From contig NZ_LR738724.1 in NCBI RefSeq assembly GCF_902702775.1, positions 1,426,001 to 1,490,000 of the forward strand: a DNA stretch of 64,000 bases. Reading direction: 5' to 3'. How positions within the stretch are numbered: the stretch's first letter is position 1; each line of letters starts with the position of its first letter. Origin of the DNA: Streptococcus suis. GTDB taxonomy: Bacteria > Bacillota > Bacilli > Lactobacillales > Streptococcaceae. Under the pieces are notes generated by a model that was not told where the DNA came from, did no database searches, and saw only the letters and a list, made by a program, of their open reading frames with translations. A program made the translations under genes and the position numbers. This document shows positions 17,434-26,288 of the stretch, one piece after another.

Positions 17434-17991
17434 TTAATTATTTCCGAGTAACCAACGGTCGTCTTCACTGATTTCCTGATAAAGACTCCGCTCGCTCTTT
17501 TGCTTGATTTTTTGATAGGCTAGACGTTCTCCATCTATTGGGACTTTACCACAATAGACATAGCCTAATTTTTTTAGAATGTGCTGCATTATCTTATTCT
17601 GCTCGTGGGTATCACAGCGGAAATCAGGTCCTTTTTGACCTTCAATTAAACCTTGCAAAAAAGTTTGTATGATTCCTTGACCACGAAATTCGTCAGCTGC
17701 TGCAATTCTATGGAATGTTGTATATACAGGATGATTATGCTGCCATTTTCCTTCATATATGGCCTCATATTCTGCTTCTTGACCACGATGAACGGCGGCA
17801 TAAGCTGCCACCTTACCGTCAACTATACCAACGTAACCTCTGCCAGAAAGAATGTCATCAAAGATATTCTCTTTATTAGGATACTCTCCCTGCCATTGAT
17901 TGATACCGGAGGTTGCTAGAAATGCACGAGCATCTTCAAGAATATTAACAATAGCCTCCATCTCATTTGGATGTGCTAATCTAATTTCCAT
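17434..17991 (-). CDS. GNAT family N-acetyltransferase
   Basis: This 185-residue GNAT acetyltransferase has the substrate unknown. The acetyl-CoA binding region is AAADEFRGQGIIQTFLQG (about residues 94-111), a form of the R/QxxGxG/A loop. It keeps the first glycine but has QGII where many have GIG. FRCDTHEQNKIMQHILKKLGYVYCG matches the usual GNAT C-terminal block. Its ATG overlaps the serC stop by one base (TAATG), so it is translationally coupled to serC. The serC-GNAT-serA arrangement is common in streptococci, and a link to serine metabolism is possible but unproven. Confidence 0.88.
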   Translation of the reverse strand: MEIRLAHPNEMEAIVNILEDARAFLATSGINQWQGEYPNKENIFDDILSGRGYVGIVDGKVAAYAAVHRGQEAEYEAIYEGKWQHNHPVYTTFHRIAAADEFRGQGIIQTFLQGLIEGQKGPDFRCDTHEQNKIMQHILKKLGYVYCGKVPIDGERLAYQKIKQKSERSLYQEISEDDRWLLGNN

Positions 17992-19082
17992 TACGCATTC
18001 TCCGCTGCAAATTTTTTCATGAATTCAATCAATTCAACCACACCTTGACGTGGGAAAGCATTATAGAGCGACGCCCGCATCCCACCTACTGAACGGTGAC
18101 CTTTGATGTTTTTAAAACCAGCTGCTGTTGCTTCTTTGACAAACTTGGCATCTAATTCTTCACTTGGTGAGACAAAAGGAATGTTCGCTACTGAACGCTC
18201 TTCTTTTTTGCGAACAGGGTTTGTATAGAAATTAGACTGGTCGATATAGTCATAAAGCAAACCAGATTTTTCACGGTTGATTTTTTCCATCTCATCAACA
18301 CCACCAATTTCTTTTACCCATTCAAAGACGAGTTTAGAAATATAGATAGAATAAGCTGGTGGCGTATTATAAAGAGAGTCATTTTCTGCTTGAATACGGT
18401 AGTCCAACATGCTTGAAAGCATTGGTTGATCATTGAGGAAGTCCTCACGAACAATCACCACCGTCACACCAGCAGGACCAATATTTTTCTGAGCGCCAGC
18501 ATAAATCATGGCAAAATCTTCAACATTATAGCGAGCCGCTAAGATGTTTGAAGACATATCAGCAATGACTGGCACACCATTGGTGTCAGGAATATCATAA
18601 ACTGCTGTTCCTTCAATAGTGTTATTTGTTGTCAAATGCACGTAAGCAGCAGTTGGATCAATATCATTTTTATCGAAGGTTGGCAATTCTGCATAGGTAA
18701 TATCTTCCGTTGATCCAAGCAAAATTGGTTCAAAGGCAATTGTTTTAGACAGCTTCACAGCCTCAGTATAGGCTTTTTTACCCCATGAGCCACCTACAAG
18801 ATAGTAGGCTTTCTTGCCTTGAGCGAAGTTGAGGGGAATCATTGTGAATTCCAAAGAAGCTCCACCTTGCAAGAAAATAACCTTGTAATTATCTGGAATG
18901 GCCATCAATTCACGAAGCGTTGCCTCAGCACCTTTAATAATATCATCGAAGTCCTTGGAGCGATGCGACATCTCCAAAACGCTCATTCCCGAACCATTGT
19001 AGTCCAAGAATTCAGCTTGGGCGCGTTCAAGTACTGGTTTTGGCAATACTGCAGGACCTGCAGAGAAGTTGTAGATTGTCAT
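17991..19082 (-). CDS. serC: Phosphoserine aminotransferase
   Basis: SerC converts phosphohydroxypyruvate to phosphoserine, the second step of serine synthesis, and also serves pyridoxal phosphate synthesis in some bacteria. The 363-residue PLP enzyme begins with the family signature [11 protein letters not shown]; the PLP lysine is in [12 protein letters not shown] near residue 197, and [12 protein letters not shown] lies near the C-terminus. GGAGGGATTTT precedes the ATG. It heads the operon serC-GNAT-serA-ogt-ArsC family gene. A CodY-like box overlaps its promoter. Confidence 0.97.
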   Translation of the reverse strand: MTIYNFSAGPAVLPKPVLERAQAEFLDYNGSGMSVLEMSHRSKDFDDIIKGAEATLRELMAIPDNYKVIFLQGGASLEFTMIPLNFAQGKKAYYLVGGSWGKKAYTEAVKLSKTIAFEPILLGSTEDITYAELPTFDKNDIDPTAAYVHLTTNNTIEGTAVYDIPDTNGVPVIADMSSNILAARYNVEDFAMIYAGAQKNIGPAGVTVVIVREDFLNDQPMLSSMLDYRIQAENDSLYNTPPAYSIYISKLVFEWVKEIGGVDEMEKINREKSGLLYDYIDQSNFYTNPVRKKEERSVANIPFVSPSEELDAKFVKEATAAGFKNIKGHRSVGGMRASLYNAFPRQGVVELIEFMKKFAAENA

Positions 19083-19110
19083 AAAATCCCTCCATTAAGT
19101 TAGTCTGTTC

Positions 19111-19136
19111 ATTATATCACAAATATTCAGACAATT
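19111..19136 (-). promoter_or_regulatory. serC promoter with CodY-like box
   Basis: Minus-strand TGATATAAT (19111-19119) is a perfect extended -10. Immediately upstream, plus-strand AATATTCAGACAATT (19122-19136) matches the CodY box AATTTTCWGAAAATT at 13 of 15 positions, so CodY could block polymerase when branched-chain amino acids are plentiful. Confidence 0.5.
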
Positions 19137-19322
19137 CCATAAAATATGATTATTTTGTAAAAATATTCGGATTTCTTATATTTATTCTACTTTCTAAAGC
19201 ACCTCTTACTTTTAGCCATAAACGAGCCACTTGCCTCACAGGGATTTATCAGGTTTCAATGAAAATTTTATGACCAGATTTGACTGTTTGGGGAGTGTCG
19301 CCAATTGCTATCTGCATATTAA
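19137..19322. other. Gene-free AT-rich spacer upstream of serC
   Basis: Together with the RUP-like element this makes a 468-base gap (19083-19550) without a gene. Apart from the serC promoter, the RUP-like repeat and the rsmI terminator I see no reading frame, hairpin or motif in it. Confidence 0.6.
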
Positions 19323-19518
19323 TACTCAATGAAAATCAAAAGTAGCTTAGCTTGGATATAGTTGAAGGCTGGAAGTATAGAGAACTGTGTTCGCGTCATT
19401 AAGCCGAAGATATAACTCTGTTACTTTCTCATTTCAAGGTAACAGGCTGAAAAGATCCACTGGAGCTTTTCACTCATCAAGGCTCTTGACAACGGATAAT
19501 TTTGATTTTCGAAGAGTA
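19323..19518. repeat. RUP-like miniature element, long variant
   Basis: This 196-base element has the same ends as the one at 13893 (TACTCAATGAAAATC on the left, GATTTTCGAAGAGTA on the right) with terminal TA, but a different and longer core. The core contains an internal inverted repeat built on GTTACTTTC and AAGGTAAC. It has no coding capacity and lies between serC and rsmI. Confidence 0.75.
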
Positions 19519-19542
19519 TAAAATTGCATAAACATACAAAAA

Positions 19543-19560
19543 ACTAGGCCTTAACCTAGT
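19543..19560 (-). terminator. rsmI operon terminator
   Basis: Minus-strand ACTAGG and CCTAGT pair around TTAAGG and are followed by TTTTTTG. The stem includes the rsmI stop codon. Confidence 0.75.
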
Positions 19561-20414
19561 CCATGATATATATCGTATACTTCTTGTTTTTTGAGTTGGT
19601 AGCGTTTGGCCACTTCTTTGATAGCCTGATTAGGTTTTATGCCACTTGCAATTTCTCTTTCTACCTCAGCCTTCAAGTCTACTTCGTCAGCAGAAGGATA
19701 GACTTCCTCACCAGCACCCTCGACAATAATCAAGCATTCTCCCTTAAGTGGATTTTCTTCCAAATACTCTAGTAATTCGGAAATGCTTCCTCTCTGGTAT
19801 TCTTCGTATAACTTGGTCAATTCTCGAACAACCGTTACCTGACGATCACCATAAACTGTCAACATATTTTCTAAGGTATCTGCCACACGATATGGAGATT
19901 CATAGAAAATTTGCGTCTCAGGATAGGTCTTTTTTTCTTGGAAAAATTCTTTTTGCTGCCCCGATTTTCTCGGTAAAAATCCATAAAAAATATGTGGCTG
20001 GGGTGCCAAACCAGATGCAATCAAGGCTGTAATTCCTGCCGATGCTCCTGGAAGTGCTACAACAGGAATATCTTCCGCAATCGCTGCCCGTACCAGGTCA
20101 TGACCAGGATCCGAAATGGAAGGTAGGCCTGCATCAGAAACTTGCGCAATGGACTGACCAGATTTGAGCCAATCAATCAAAACTGGAATTTTTTCATGGG
20201 CATTGTGTTCGTGAAAGGATATTTGCTTGGTTTCTACTTCAAAATGTTTGAGTAGGAGGCCTGTATTTCTCGTATCTTCCGCTGCAATTATATCCACTTC
20301 TTTCAAAATCTGAACAGCTCGGAATGTCATATCCTGTAAGTTTCCAATAGGCGTTGGCACCAGATATAAAGTCCCAAAACTCGTCTGTCCCTTAAATGAT
20401 TTTTGTACTTTCAT
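19551..20414 (-). CDS. rsmI: 16S rRNA (cytidine-1402-2'-O)-methyltransferase
   Basis: RsmI methylates the ribose of C1402 in the decoding centre of 16S rRNA using S-adenosylmethionine. The 287-residue protein belongs to the tetrapyrrole-methylase fold family. It starts with TLYLVPTPIGNLQDMTFRA (about residues 15-33), followed by AAEDTRNTGLLLKHF, QVSDAGLPSISDPG and ALPGASAGITALIASGL, all family signatures. It is the last gene of tmk-holB-yabA-rsmI, and its start is one base from the yabA stop. Confidence 0.96.
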   Translation of the reverse strand: MKVQKSFKGQTSFGTLYLVPTPIGNLQDMTFRAVQILKEVDIIAAEDTRNTGLLLKHFEVETKQISFHEHNAHEKIPVLIDWLKSGQSIAQVSDAGLPSISDPGHDLVRAAIAEDIPVVALPGASAGITALIASGLAPQPHIFYGFLPRKSGQQKEFFQEKKTYPETQIFYESPYRVADTLENMLTVYGDRQVTVVRELTKLYEEYQRGSISELLEYLEENPLKGECLIIVEGAGEEVYPSADEVDLKAEVEREIASGIKPNQAIKEVAKRYQLKKQEVYDIYHGLG

Positions 20415-20415
20415 C

Positions 20416-20733
20416 CTAATCTCGATTCAATAATTCTACACAGAACATACAAGGTTCATCATTATCCCTACGTTGACCATAAGAGAAGGTACAAATATGG
20501 AAACCATCTTCGTAAATATTCTCCAAATTCTCCTTACCAAAGTTGGAAGATTTATGGCCTGTCTTATCTTCTTTTTCCAAACGTTCGCGCAACTTGGAAT
20601 TTTCCAAGCGGAGGGTCGTATTTTCATCAATAACTCCCTGTAAATGCTTTTTGATAGCATCCACTTCTGCCAACGTGGTTAGAAGATTCTGCGAAAAATC
20701 ATCTAGGGCATCAAAAATTTCTTTTTTATCCAT
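20416..20733 (-). CDS. yabA: Replication initiation control protein YabA
   Basis: YabA restrains replication initiation by binding DnaA and the DnaN clamp. The 105-residue protein has the expected N-terminal heptad coiled coil for tetramerisation (about residues 5-50, with leucines in [19 protein letters not shown]). The C-terminal zinc motif is HICTFSYG...CMFCVELL (about residues 76-100; His, Cys, Cys, Cys). It is in the usual place between holB and rsmI. Confidence 0.95.
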
Positions 20734-20752
20734 TATCTCCCTTTCTTTTATT

Positions 20753-21637
20753 TTACAGAGTTATATACTCTAGACTATTTTGTAGACTTACGTTTGCCTG
20801 CCACATCTTCTTAGCCTTAAGAACAGCATCCATTTTTTCACGTACATTTGCCGATTCCATCATTTTCTCAGATAATATCAGACTCAGAAGGTCAAACAAA
20901 CGTCCCTGCTCAGCTTTTTCCACAGCTAAAGACACTAGGATTCCAACTTGCAAATAAGCACGTGTAGGCTCCACCAAGAGCAAGTCTGTAAATTTCTTTG
21001 TCTGTCCCATCAAATCTAAAAAGTTTTTATTTTCTGCTAACTTTTTCGCTTCTTCTTGACTTGAAACCAGTTGAGCTAAGAGATTCGCTTGTGTTTTTAA
21101 CAAGCCCTCCTCTTCTAACATTCGCTCCATGGCCGGAATATTTTTAGGAAAACCTATAATCTGTGTCCGACTCTTGATAGTAGGAAGGACAGCTTCTTCC
21201 TGATTGGTCAATAAGAAGATATGAATGGCTGACTGAGGTTCTTCAATCACTTTTAGCAAAGAGTTGGCTGCGTTAGCATGCATTTTCTCAGCATCACGAA
21301 TAATGAAAACCTGCTTATTGGATTCAAATCCAGATTGTGAAAAATTCTTAACTAATTCACGTATCGTATCTGTTTTGATAACATTTCCCTGCGGTGCAAT
21401 AACAGTAAGATCTGAAAACTCATTTGCTTCAATTAGGCGACAAGACCGACATTTCTGACAAGGAAGGACGCCTTCTTTCTCCTGACAAAATAACGATTGA
21501 CTGAGAAAAATTGCCATATCAAAACTAGCAAAGTCACCTGAAAATAGATAGGCATGCGCCAAACGTCTCTGCTCTAAAATTGTCACAAAACGTTGAAATA
21601 CACTGGGTTGTAAGTTTCTAAGTTCTTCAATCTTCAT
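20753..21637 (-). CDS. holB: DNA polymerase III delta' subunit
   Basis: HolB is the delta' part of the clamp loader that places the DnaN ring on DNA. The 294-residue protein begins with the AAA+ fold; its P-loop position ([10 protein letters not shown], about residues 31-40) lacks the GxxxxGKT consensus, in keeping with delta' not binding ATP. The zinc-binding CQKCRSC is at about residues 60-66, and [13 protein letters not shown] and the sensor region follow. It is short compared with E. coli HolB, as in other streptococci. Its start overlaps the tmk stop by four bases (ATGA). Confidence 0.92.
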
Positions 21638-22272
21638 GTTCTTTCTGCAAACCGTTTCTTAATGACCGCCAGAGCATCTGCAACAACAGCCTCTAGTGGC
21701 TGACTGGCATCAATCTTTACAAACCGCTCTGGTTCCTGCTCTAAAATACTAAGATAGCCTTGACGCACCCGTCTATGCATATCTGCTTTTTCCATATCCA
21801 AGCGATCCACATCACGGTCAGCATTGCGGGCAATTCGAGCCAGCCCCTCTTCTGTATCAATATCAAAATAGAGGGTTAAATCTGGCTTTAAACCATCTGT
21901 TGCAAACTGGTTAAGCCAATGAATGTCATCTATATCCAAGCCCCGTCCAAATCCTTGATAGGCAATAGAGGAATCGATAAAACGATCAATCAAGAGCAAT
22001 TTCCCCTGTGCCAAGGGTGGAAGAATCTTCTCTTTCAAATGCTGACGTCGTGCTGCAATGAACAATAACAGCTCCGTCTTATCATCCATTTCAGTATTGG
22101 CAGGATTGAGAATTATATTGCGAATTTCTTCTGCAATAGCCACCCCACCTGGCTCTCTAGTTGTGACTACTTCTGGCCCCAATTCCTGCAAGGCTGGCAA
22201 TAACTGTTGCAATACCGTCGTTTTCCCTGCCCCATCTGGACCTTCAAATGTAATAAAAAAACCGTTTCTCAT
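21634..22272 (-). CDS. tmk: Thymidylate kinase
   Basis: Tmk phosphorylates dTMP to dTDP for DNA synthesis. The P-loop is [11 protein letters not shown] near residues 9-19; [16 protein letters not shown] is the LID/DRX-type dTMP-binding region, and TREPGG is also present. The frame opens 10 codons earlier with a GTG, but the ATG at 22272 gives the standard [11 protein letters not shown] beginning and follows GAGGGAAAG, so I use it (212 residues). It heads the tmk-holB-yabA-rsmI operon. Confidence 0.96.
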   Translation of the reverse strand: MRNGFFITFEGPDGAGKTTVLQQLLPALQELGPEVVTTREPGGVAIAEEIRNIILNPANTEMDDKTELLLFIAARRQHLKEKILPPLAQGKLLLIDRFIDSSIAYQGFGRGLDIDDIHWLNQFATDGLKPDLTLYFDIDTEEGLARIARNADRDVDRLDMEKADMHRRVRQGYLSILEQEPERFVKIDASQPLEAVVADALAVIKKRFAERT

Positions 22273-22347
22273 CTTTCCCTCGCTCTTAGTACCAGTATGC
22301 ACAGTTCAGCACTTCACTTGTGAAGACTGGTTCTTAGATATTCATTC

Positions 22348-22356
22348 CATTTTACC
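22348..22356 (-). promoter_or_regulatory. Extended -10 promoter of the tmk operon
   Basis: Minus-strand TGGTAAAAT fits TGnTATAAT with one mismatch, about 75 bases before tmk. Confidence 0.55.
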
Positions 22357-22447
22357 AAAAATTAGTCAAAAAATCACTTGAAAATTGACTTGTTTTATAA
22401 GGAGAAAATCTTTTAAAATTGATATATACACATATTCGGAGATGCTT

Positions 22448-23314
22448 ATGGTTCGTTTGAAAAATATTTTACTTATTTTGCTTGGTGCAGGGCTATTTGC
22501 CTTTGGGCTAAATTATTTAATCATGCCCAATCGTCTATTCGAGGGTGGCGCAACTGGATTGACGCTGATTATTTACTACCTTTTTCATATTCAACCTTGG
22601 ATAATGAACATTGTGATTAATATTCCATTGTTCATCCTCGGGTGGAAAATACTCGGAAAGAAGACTCTCTATCTCAGTATCTTAGGAACCTTTAGCGTTA
22701 CCTTTTGGTTGGCCATTTTTGAAAAAATCCATTTTTCAATCAATCTACAACAAGATTTGATACTCGTTAGTATCCTGGGTGGGATTCTTATGGGACTAGG
22801 ATTAGGAACCATCTTCCGTGCTGGCGGAACGACTGGGGGAAGCGATATTATTGCTCGTATAGGTCATAAATTCCTACCTTACTCCATTGGACAAATCATT
22901 CTTGCAGTTGACATCCTCATCCTAACTCTGATTGTTATTGTTTTTAAAGACCTCCGAACAGTTCTATATACTTTAATGATGGTTGCTATTGCTTCCAAGG
23001 TTATTGATTTTGTCACGGAGGGCGGATATGGTAGCAAGGGGGTTATGATTGTTTCTCAAAAATCTGACCAATTGGCTCAGGCTATTGATTGTGAAATCGA
23101 GCGTGGTGTCACCTTTATCAAAGCACAAGGTTTCTACAGCAAAGCCGATGTCAACATGATTTACTCGGTCATATATAAGAGCCAACTCCAAGAGATGAAG
23201 GAGCTTATTCACCGCATTGACCCCCACGCATTTATCACCATTACAGACGCACATGAAGTACTCGGTGAGGGATTTACTTTAGATCGAGATAAAAAACCAA
23301 TAGAACGCCATTAA
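22448..23314 (+). CDS. YitT family membrane protein with DUF2179 domain
   Basis: This 288-residue integral membrane protein has five or six hydrophobic segments (residues 1-175, including LRLG-type GLGLGTIFRAGGTTGGSDIIARI). A C-terminal soluble DUF2179 domain from about residue 200 contains GVTFIKAQGFYSKADVNMIYSVI. The family is widespread and its function is unsettled; transport has been suggested. The frame extends 21 codons upstream, but ATG 22448 is spaced six bases from GGAG and begins MVRLKNILLI, the expected membrane start. A shorter YitT relative lies at 51013-51606. Confidence 0.88.
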   Translation: MVRLKNILLILLGAGLFAFGLNYLIMPNRLFEGGATGLTLIIYYLFHIQPWIMNIVINIPLFILGWKILGKKTLYLSILGTFSVTFWLAIFEKIHFSINLQQDLILVSILGGILMGLGLGTIFRAGGTTGGSDIIARIGHKFLPYSIGQIILAVDILILTLIVIVFKDLRTVLYTLMMVAIASKVIDFVTEGGYGSKGVMIVSQKSDQLAQAIDCEIERGVTFIKAQGFYSKADVNMIYSVIYKSQLQEMKELIHRIDPHAFITITDAHEVLGEGFTLDRDKKPIERH

Positions 23315-23317
23315 ACA

Positions 23318-23346
23318 AACCTGCAGTTTCGCTGAACTGCAGGTTT
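23318..23346. terminator. Bidirectional terminator between YitT gene and telA
   Basis: AAACCTGCAGTT and AACTGCAGGTTT pair around TCGCTG, with T-runs on both strands. Confidence 0.85.
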
Positions 23347-23350
23347 TATA

Positions 23351-24622
23351 TTATTGATTGGTTTCAAGTGGTTGCTCTACCTCAGACTGTGCTTCTTTGC
23401 CTTGCTCCAGCAAAGCAGCAATGATTTTTTGATCGCGTAGCTTAACAGAATCGTTGATAGTCTCTGCTGACCGTACAATAGCTGCCTCCAACTCCCGACG
23501 TTTCTGACGCCCTTCATCTATAGCTGCAATAATGCCATTATTTTGGGCAACCAAACTTTCTGCCAATTTGGTAACAGATGCTACTGAAAGGGTCGGATTC
23601 TGAGCTGTGCGTTCCATCATCGGGATGGCTTCTTTTGATGTATCCGCAAGCATTTGAAGGGCAGCATTATTAGCATTGACAATCGCATCTGCTGTCTGGC
23701 TAGACTTGATAGATTGTTGTAAGATGCCCAACTGTGCAATGGACAATTTCATTGTTGGAATAGTATTGCGACGTAACATCCCAAGGCGCTGTTTCATATC
23801 CGAAGAAACCTTGACCAGATTACGCATCTGCGGTGTCGTTGTCCACGCAACATACAAGCGACTCATATACTCAGAATGTTGTTGTTCGAGGATATTAGCA
23901 ACCTCTGTTACACGTGCCAACTTCTCAGAAGCTACTTGATAATCGACTGTAGTCGGTACTAAAGTTGCGAGGTTTTCTTGTGCCAATTTCGCACGCTCTG
24001 CCGCTTCTTGACCAGTCGCTTCAATAAAGGCGATGACCCCCACCAAATTCTCGATAGACTTGGTATTGTTTTCAATCAAAAGCTCTGCAGAAACAATATT
24101 GCGCGCCAACACCTCTTCCTGCTTGACCACACTGGCTGCCATGCTATCCATTTTCTTTTCAATAGTCTGCGAATCAAAATAAAATTCCTGCAAATCATTT
24201 TTGGTCTGCTTGAACAGGCGTTGGAAGAAACCTGGTTTCTTTTCTAATTCAGCAGTTGTGGAAATGTCCTTATACTTAGCCACAAAACCATTCAATTCAC
24301 GGTTGGTATTGGCCAAAAGCTCATCCACTTGTGGAATTTCAATCTTCTTCTGTTCTGACAGGATGTGATTGACCGTGGCATTGACTTCTTCTACCGCTTC
24401 CTTACCAAAATCCAAGAGAGCATTTTGATTAGCTAAGAAATTATCCACCAATTGGGGAGCCTTGGCACGAATACCTGTTTGTTGTTCCGGTGTCAACTGT
24501 GCCAAGAAAGACACTTTTGAATTATCTCCAGTCGGAGTCGCTTGAATAAGCTCTGTTGTCTTATCTTTAGTTGATAAACTATTATTAGCAATCTGATCAA
24601 TATCGAAATTAAATCCTGACAT
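23351..24622 (-). CDS. telA: Toxic anion resistance protein TelA family
   Basis: TelA-family proteins are soluble helical proteins linked to tellurite resistance and to tolerance of cell-wall-active antimicrobials such as nisin; the mechanism is unknown. The 423-residue protein is rich in helices and coiled-coil patterns throughout. It has the family blocks KPGFFQRLFKQ (about residue 108), a TPQMRNLVKVSSDMKQRL region (about residue 265) and LSIAQLGILQQ. It follows the XpaC-like gene after 5 bases, the usual pairing. Confidence 0.92.
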   Translation of the reverse strand: MSGFNFDIDQIANNSLSTKDKTTELIQATPTGDNSKVSFLAQLTPEQQTGIRAKAPQLVDNFLANQNALLDFGKEAVEEVNATVNHILSEQKKIEIPQVDELLANTNRELNGFVAKYKDISTTAELEKKPGFFQRLFKQTKNDLQEFYFDSQTIEKKMDSMAASVVKQEEVLARNIVSAELLIENNTKSIENLVGVIAFIEATGQEAAERAKLAQENLATLVPTTVDYQVASEKLARVTEVANILEQQHSEYMSRLYVAWTTTPQMRNLVKVSSDMKQRLGMLRRNTIPTMKLSIAQLGILQQSIKSSQTADAIVNANNAALQMLADTSKEAIPMMERTAQNPTLSVASVTKLAESLVAQNNGIIAAIDEGRQKRRELEAAIVRSAETINDSVKLRDQKIIAALLEQGKEAQSEVEQPLETNQ

Positions 24623-24627
24623 CTTCT

Positions 24628-25455
24628 CTATTCCTCTTCTCTTTTCATCATACGCAGACTGACTTCAAAATCTTTCATATCCGCTTCGTTAAATTGTTTG
24701 ATGGTATCATCCAAATCCTTATCAAACATTTCCATGGCTGATTTTGCCTGCACCAATCGTTCTTCTGCGTTAAAATAATCTTTCGGTGATTTTTTAATTT
24801 TCAAATAACCCTGTAAAATATCATTAAACCGATTCATATTGGCCTCATGGATAGCTGTCAATTCTTCCCGCTTATCTGTCGCCTTTTCCAGCTTTTCAAG
24901 AATAACAAGATTGTCTCTTTGAATATTACAATAGGTTTCTAAAATTTCAGGAGCTAAATCCGCTATCATGCCTTGTTCATCCATCACAGCATTACCACCA
25001 GTAGAAACCTGTGTGTCAGTCTTTTTTTCTGTTTTAGCTTCTGGCAGTTTTAAATGATATTTTAGTTGCAAGGTATCTACAACTTCTTTACTTTCATATC
25101 CATTCAGATATTTTCCAACTTTTTGATAGAGCTGATCTAATTCAAATAATTGTCCTAACAGTCTGTTTCGCAACTGTAACACAACCTTATCCTCACCCTT
25201 TTCCACCAAGAGCTCTTGATGCTTTTCATAGCCCGAACGAATAGATAGCGCTAATACCTGCAAGCGTTTTATAGAATCTCTATTCAAAAAACGCTGGATA
25301 GCCTCTCTCTTGTAAAAATAGCCAATTAAGAGCCCAATGGGCAATAAGATATACCAGAAACTCATGACAAAACCGATTGCCAATAAAACAAGGAGGGCCA
25401 CAAGTCCTGAATTATTTTTACCATATTTCTTATACTTTTTATATTTGTGCCCCAT
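24628..25455 (-). CDS. XpaC-like 5-bromo-4-chloroindolyl phosphate hydrolysis family protein
   Basis: This 275-residue protein has two N-terminal membrane segments (about residues 16-45, separated by PIG), a basic tail YKRE, and a long helical cytoplasmic domain. This is the XpaC layout, and it is normally found beside telA. The family name comes from a Bacillus phosphatase phenotype, and the real role is unknown. The two genes form an operon and probably act together at the membrane in envelope stress. The ATG at 25455 follows GAGGAGGCTCT. Confidence 0.85.
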   Translation of the reverse strand: MGHKYKKYKKYGKNNSGLVALLVLLAIGFVMSFWYILLPIGLLIGYFYKREAIQRFLNRDSIKRLQVLALSIRSGYEKHQELLVEKGEDKVVLQLRNRLLGQLFELDQLYQKVGKYLNGYESKEVVDTLQLKYHLKLPEAKTEKKTDTQVSTGGNAVMDEQGMIADLAPEILETYCNIQRDNLVILEKLEKATDKREELTAIHEANMNRFNDILQGYLKIKKSPKDYFNAEERLVQAKSAMEMFDKDLDDTIKQFNEADMKDFEVSLRMMKREEE

Positions 25456-25492
25456 AGAGCCTCCTCATACGTGATATACTTTATTATATCAC

Positions 25493-25501
25493 ATTCCCCT
25501 A
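25493..25501 (-). promoter_or_regulatory. Extended -10 promoter of xpaC-telA
   Basis: Minus-strand TGATATAAT is a perfect extended -10, 37 bases before the xpaC-like start. Confidence 0.65.
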
Positions 25502-25526
25502 AAATACTAGAATGATAGCTAAAGAA

Positions 25527-25550
25527 AAAAACCGAGAAATCTCGGTTTTT
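25527..25550 (-). terminator. Terminator of the CBS-domain gene
   Basis: Minus-strand AAAACCGAGA and TCTCGGTTTT pair around TT, followed by TTTC. The stem touches the stop codon at 25549. Confidence 0.85.
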
Positions 25551-26205
25551 AAATGTTTTTAGCAACAGTCGGAACCAAGCTATCCACTTGGATACCTGCA
25601 CCCTCGAAAAGAGTTCGAACTTCTTCAACATCAACTTTTCCGTCAATCTGCACTTCGATGACAACTTTTCCAGACTTGGTAGCAAGTTGCACAGTAGATA
25701 CAATATTATAATCCTTATCTGCCACCAATCGAATAATTTTTTCTAACTCCCCTGCCTTATTTTCAACAAGGAACCGAGCGCGTACTCCTTCTTCTCCATA
25801 ACCTGAGACATGAAGAAAAGCTGCAAAAATATCACGATCAGTAATGACCCCATATAGTTGACCGTTGTCAACAACTGGAAGAATCCCCACTTTGTTTTTA
25901 TACATGAGATAAGCAGCATCTTCCAGACTAGCATAACCTGAGACCGTGATAACATTCTTAATCATCACATCCTTGACCTTAGTCTTATTCAAAAGGTAGT
26001 TCATCTCGTAAATAGATAGGCTAGTTGCCTTCGATGGACTAGCTTCTGCGATCGTTCCCTCAGTGACCAAACCAACCAACTTATCATTTTCAATAACAGG
26101 TAGACGGTGCAAATCCTGTTCACGCATAATATCTGCAGCGTGTGCAATGGTTGTATCTGGTGAAATATAAACAACTTTACGGGTCATAAAATCTTTAACA
26201 GACAT
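25549..26205 (-). CDS. CBS domain protein with ACT-like C-terminus (AcuB type)
   Basis: This 218-residue protein has two CBS domains (MTRKVVYISPDTTIAHAADIMREQDLHRLPVIEN at the start and MIKNVITVSGYASLEDAAYLMYKNKVGILPVVDNGQLYGVITDRDIF at about 78-127), followed by an ACT-like region from about residue 140. CBS pairs bind adenine nucleotides, and this layout is that of Bacillus AcuB, of unclear role. The ATG at 26205 has AAAGGAGGAAGTTCT before it. The promoter contains a near-consensus catabolite box, so carbon source control is likely. Confidence 0.88.
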   Translation of the reverse strand: MSVKDFMTRKVVYISPDTTIAHAADIMREQDLHRLPVIENDKLVGLVTEGTIAEASPSKATSLSIYEMNYLLNKTKVKDVMIKNVITVSGYASLEDAAYLMYKNKVGILPVVDNGQLYGVITDRDIFAAFLHVSGYGEEGVRARFLVENKAGELEKIIRLVADKDYNIVSTVQLATKSGKVVIEVQIDGKVDVEEVRTLFEGAGIQVDSLVPTVAKNI

Positions 26206-26235
26206 AGAACTTCCTCCTTTGGTAAATCATACTTT

Positions 26236-26265
26236 ATTATACCACAAATCCGAAAACGATTTCAA
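26236..26265 (-). promoter_or_regulatory. Promoter with cre-like box for the CBS gene
   Basis: Minus-strand TTGAAA (26260-26265), an 18-base spacer and TATAAT (26236-26241, with TGG before it) form a strong promoter. Overlapping the -35, CGAAAACGATTTCA (26251-26264) matches the CcpA site TGWAANCGNTNWCA at 13 of 14 positions, a repressing position. Confidence 0.6.
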
Positions 26266-26288
26266 TATTTAATGAAAAGAAATGAAAA

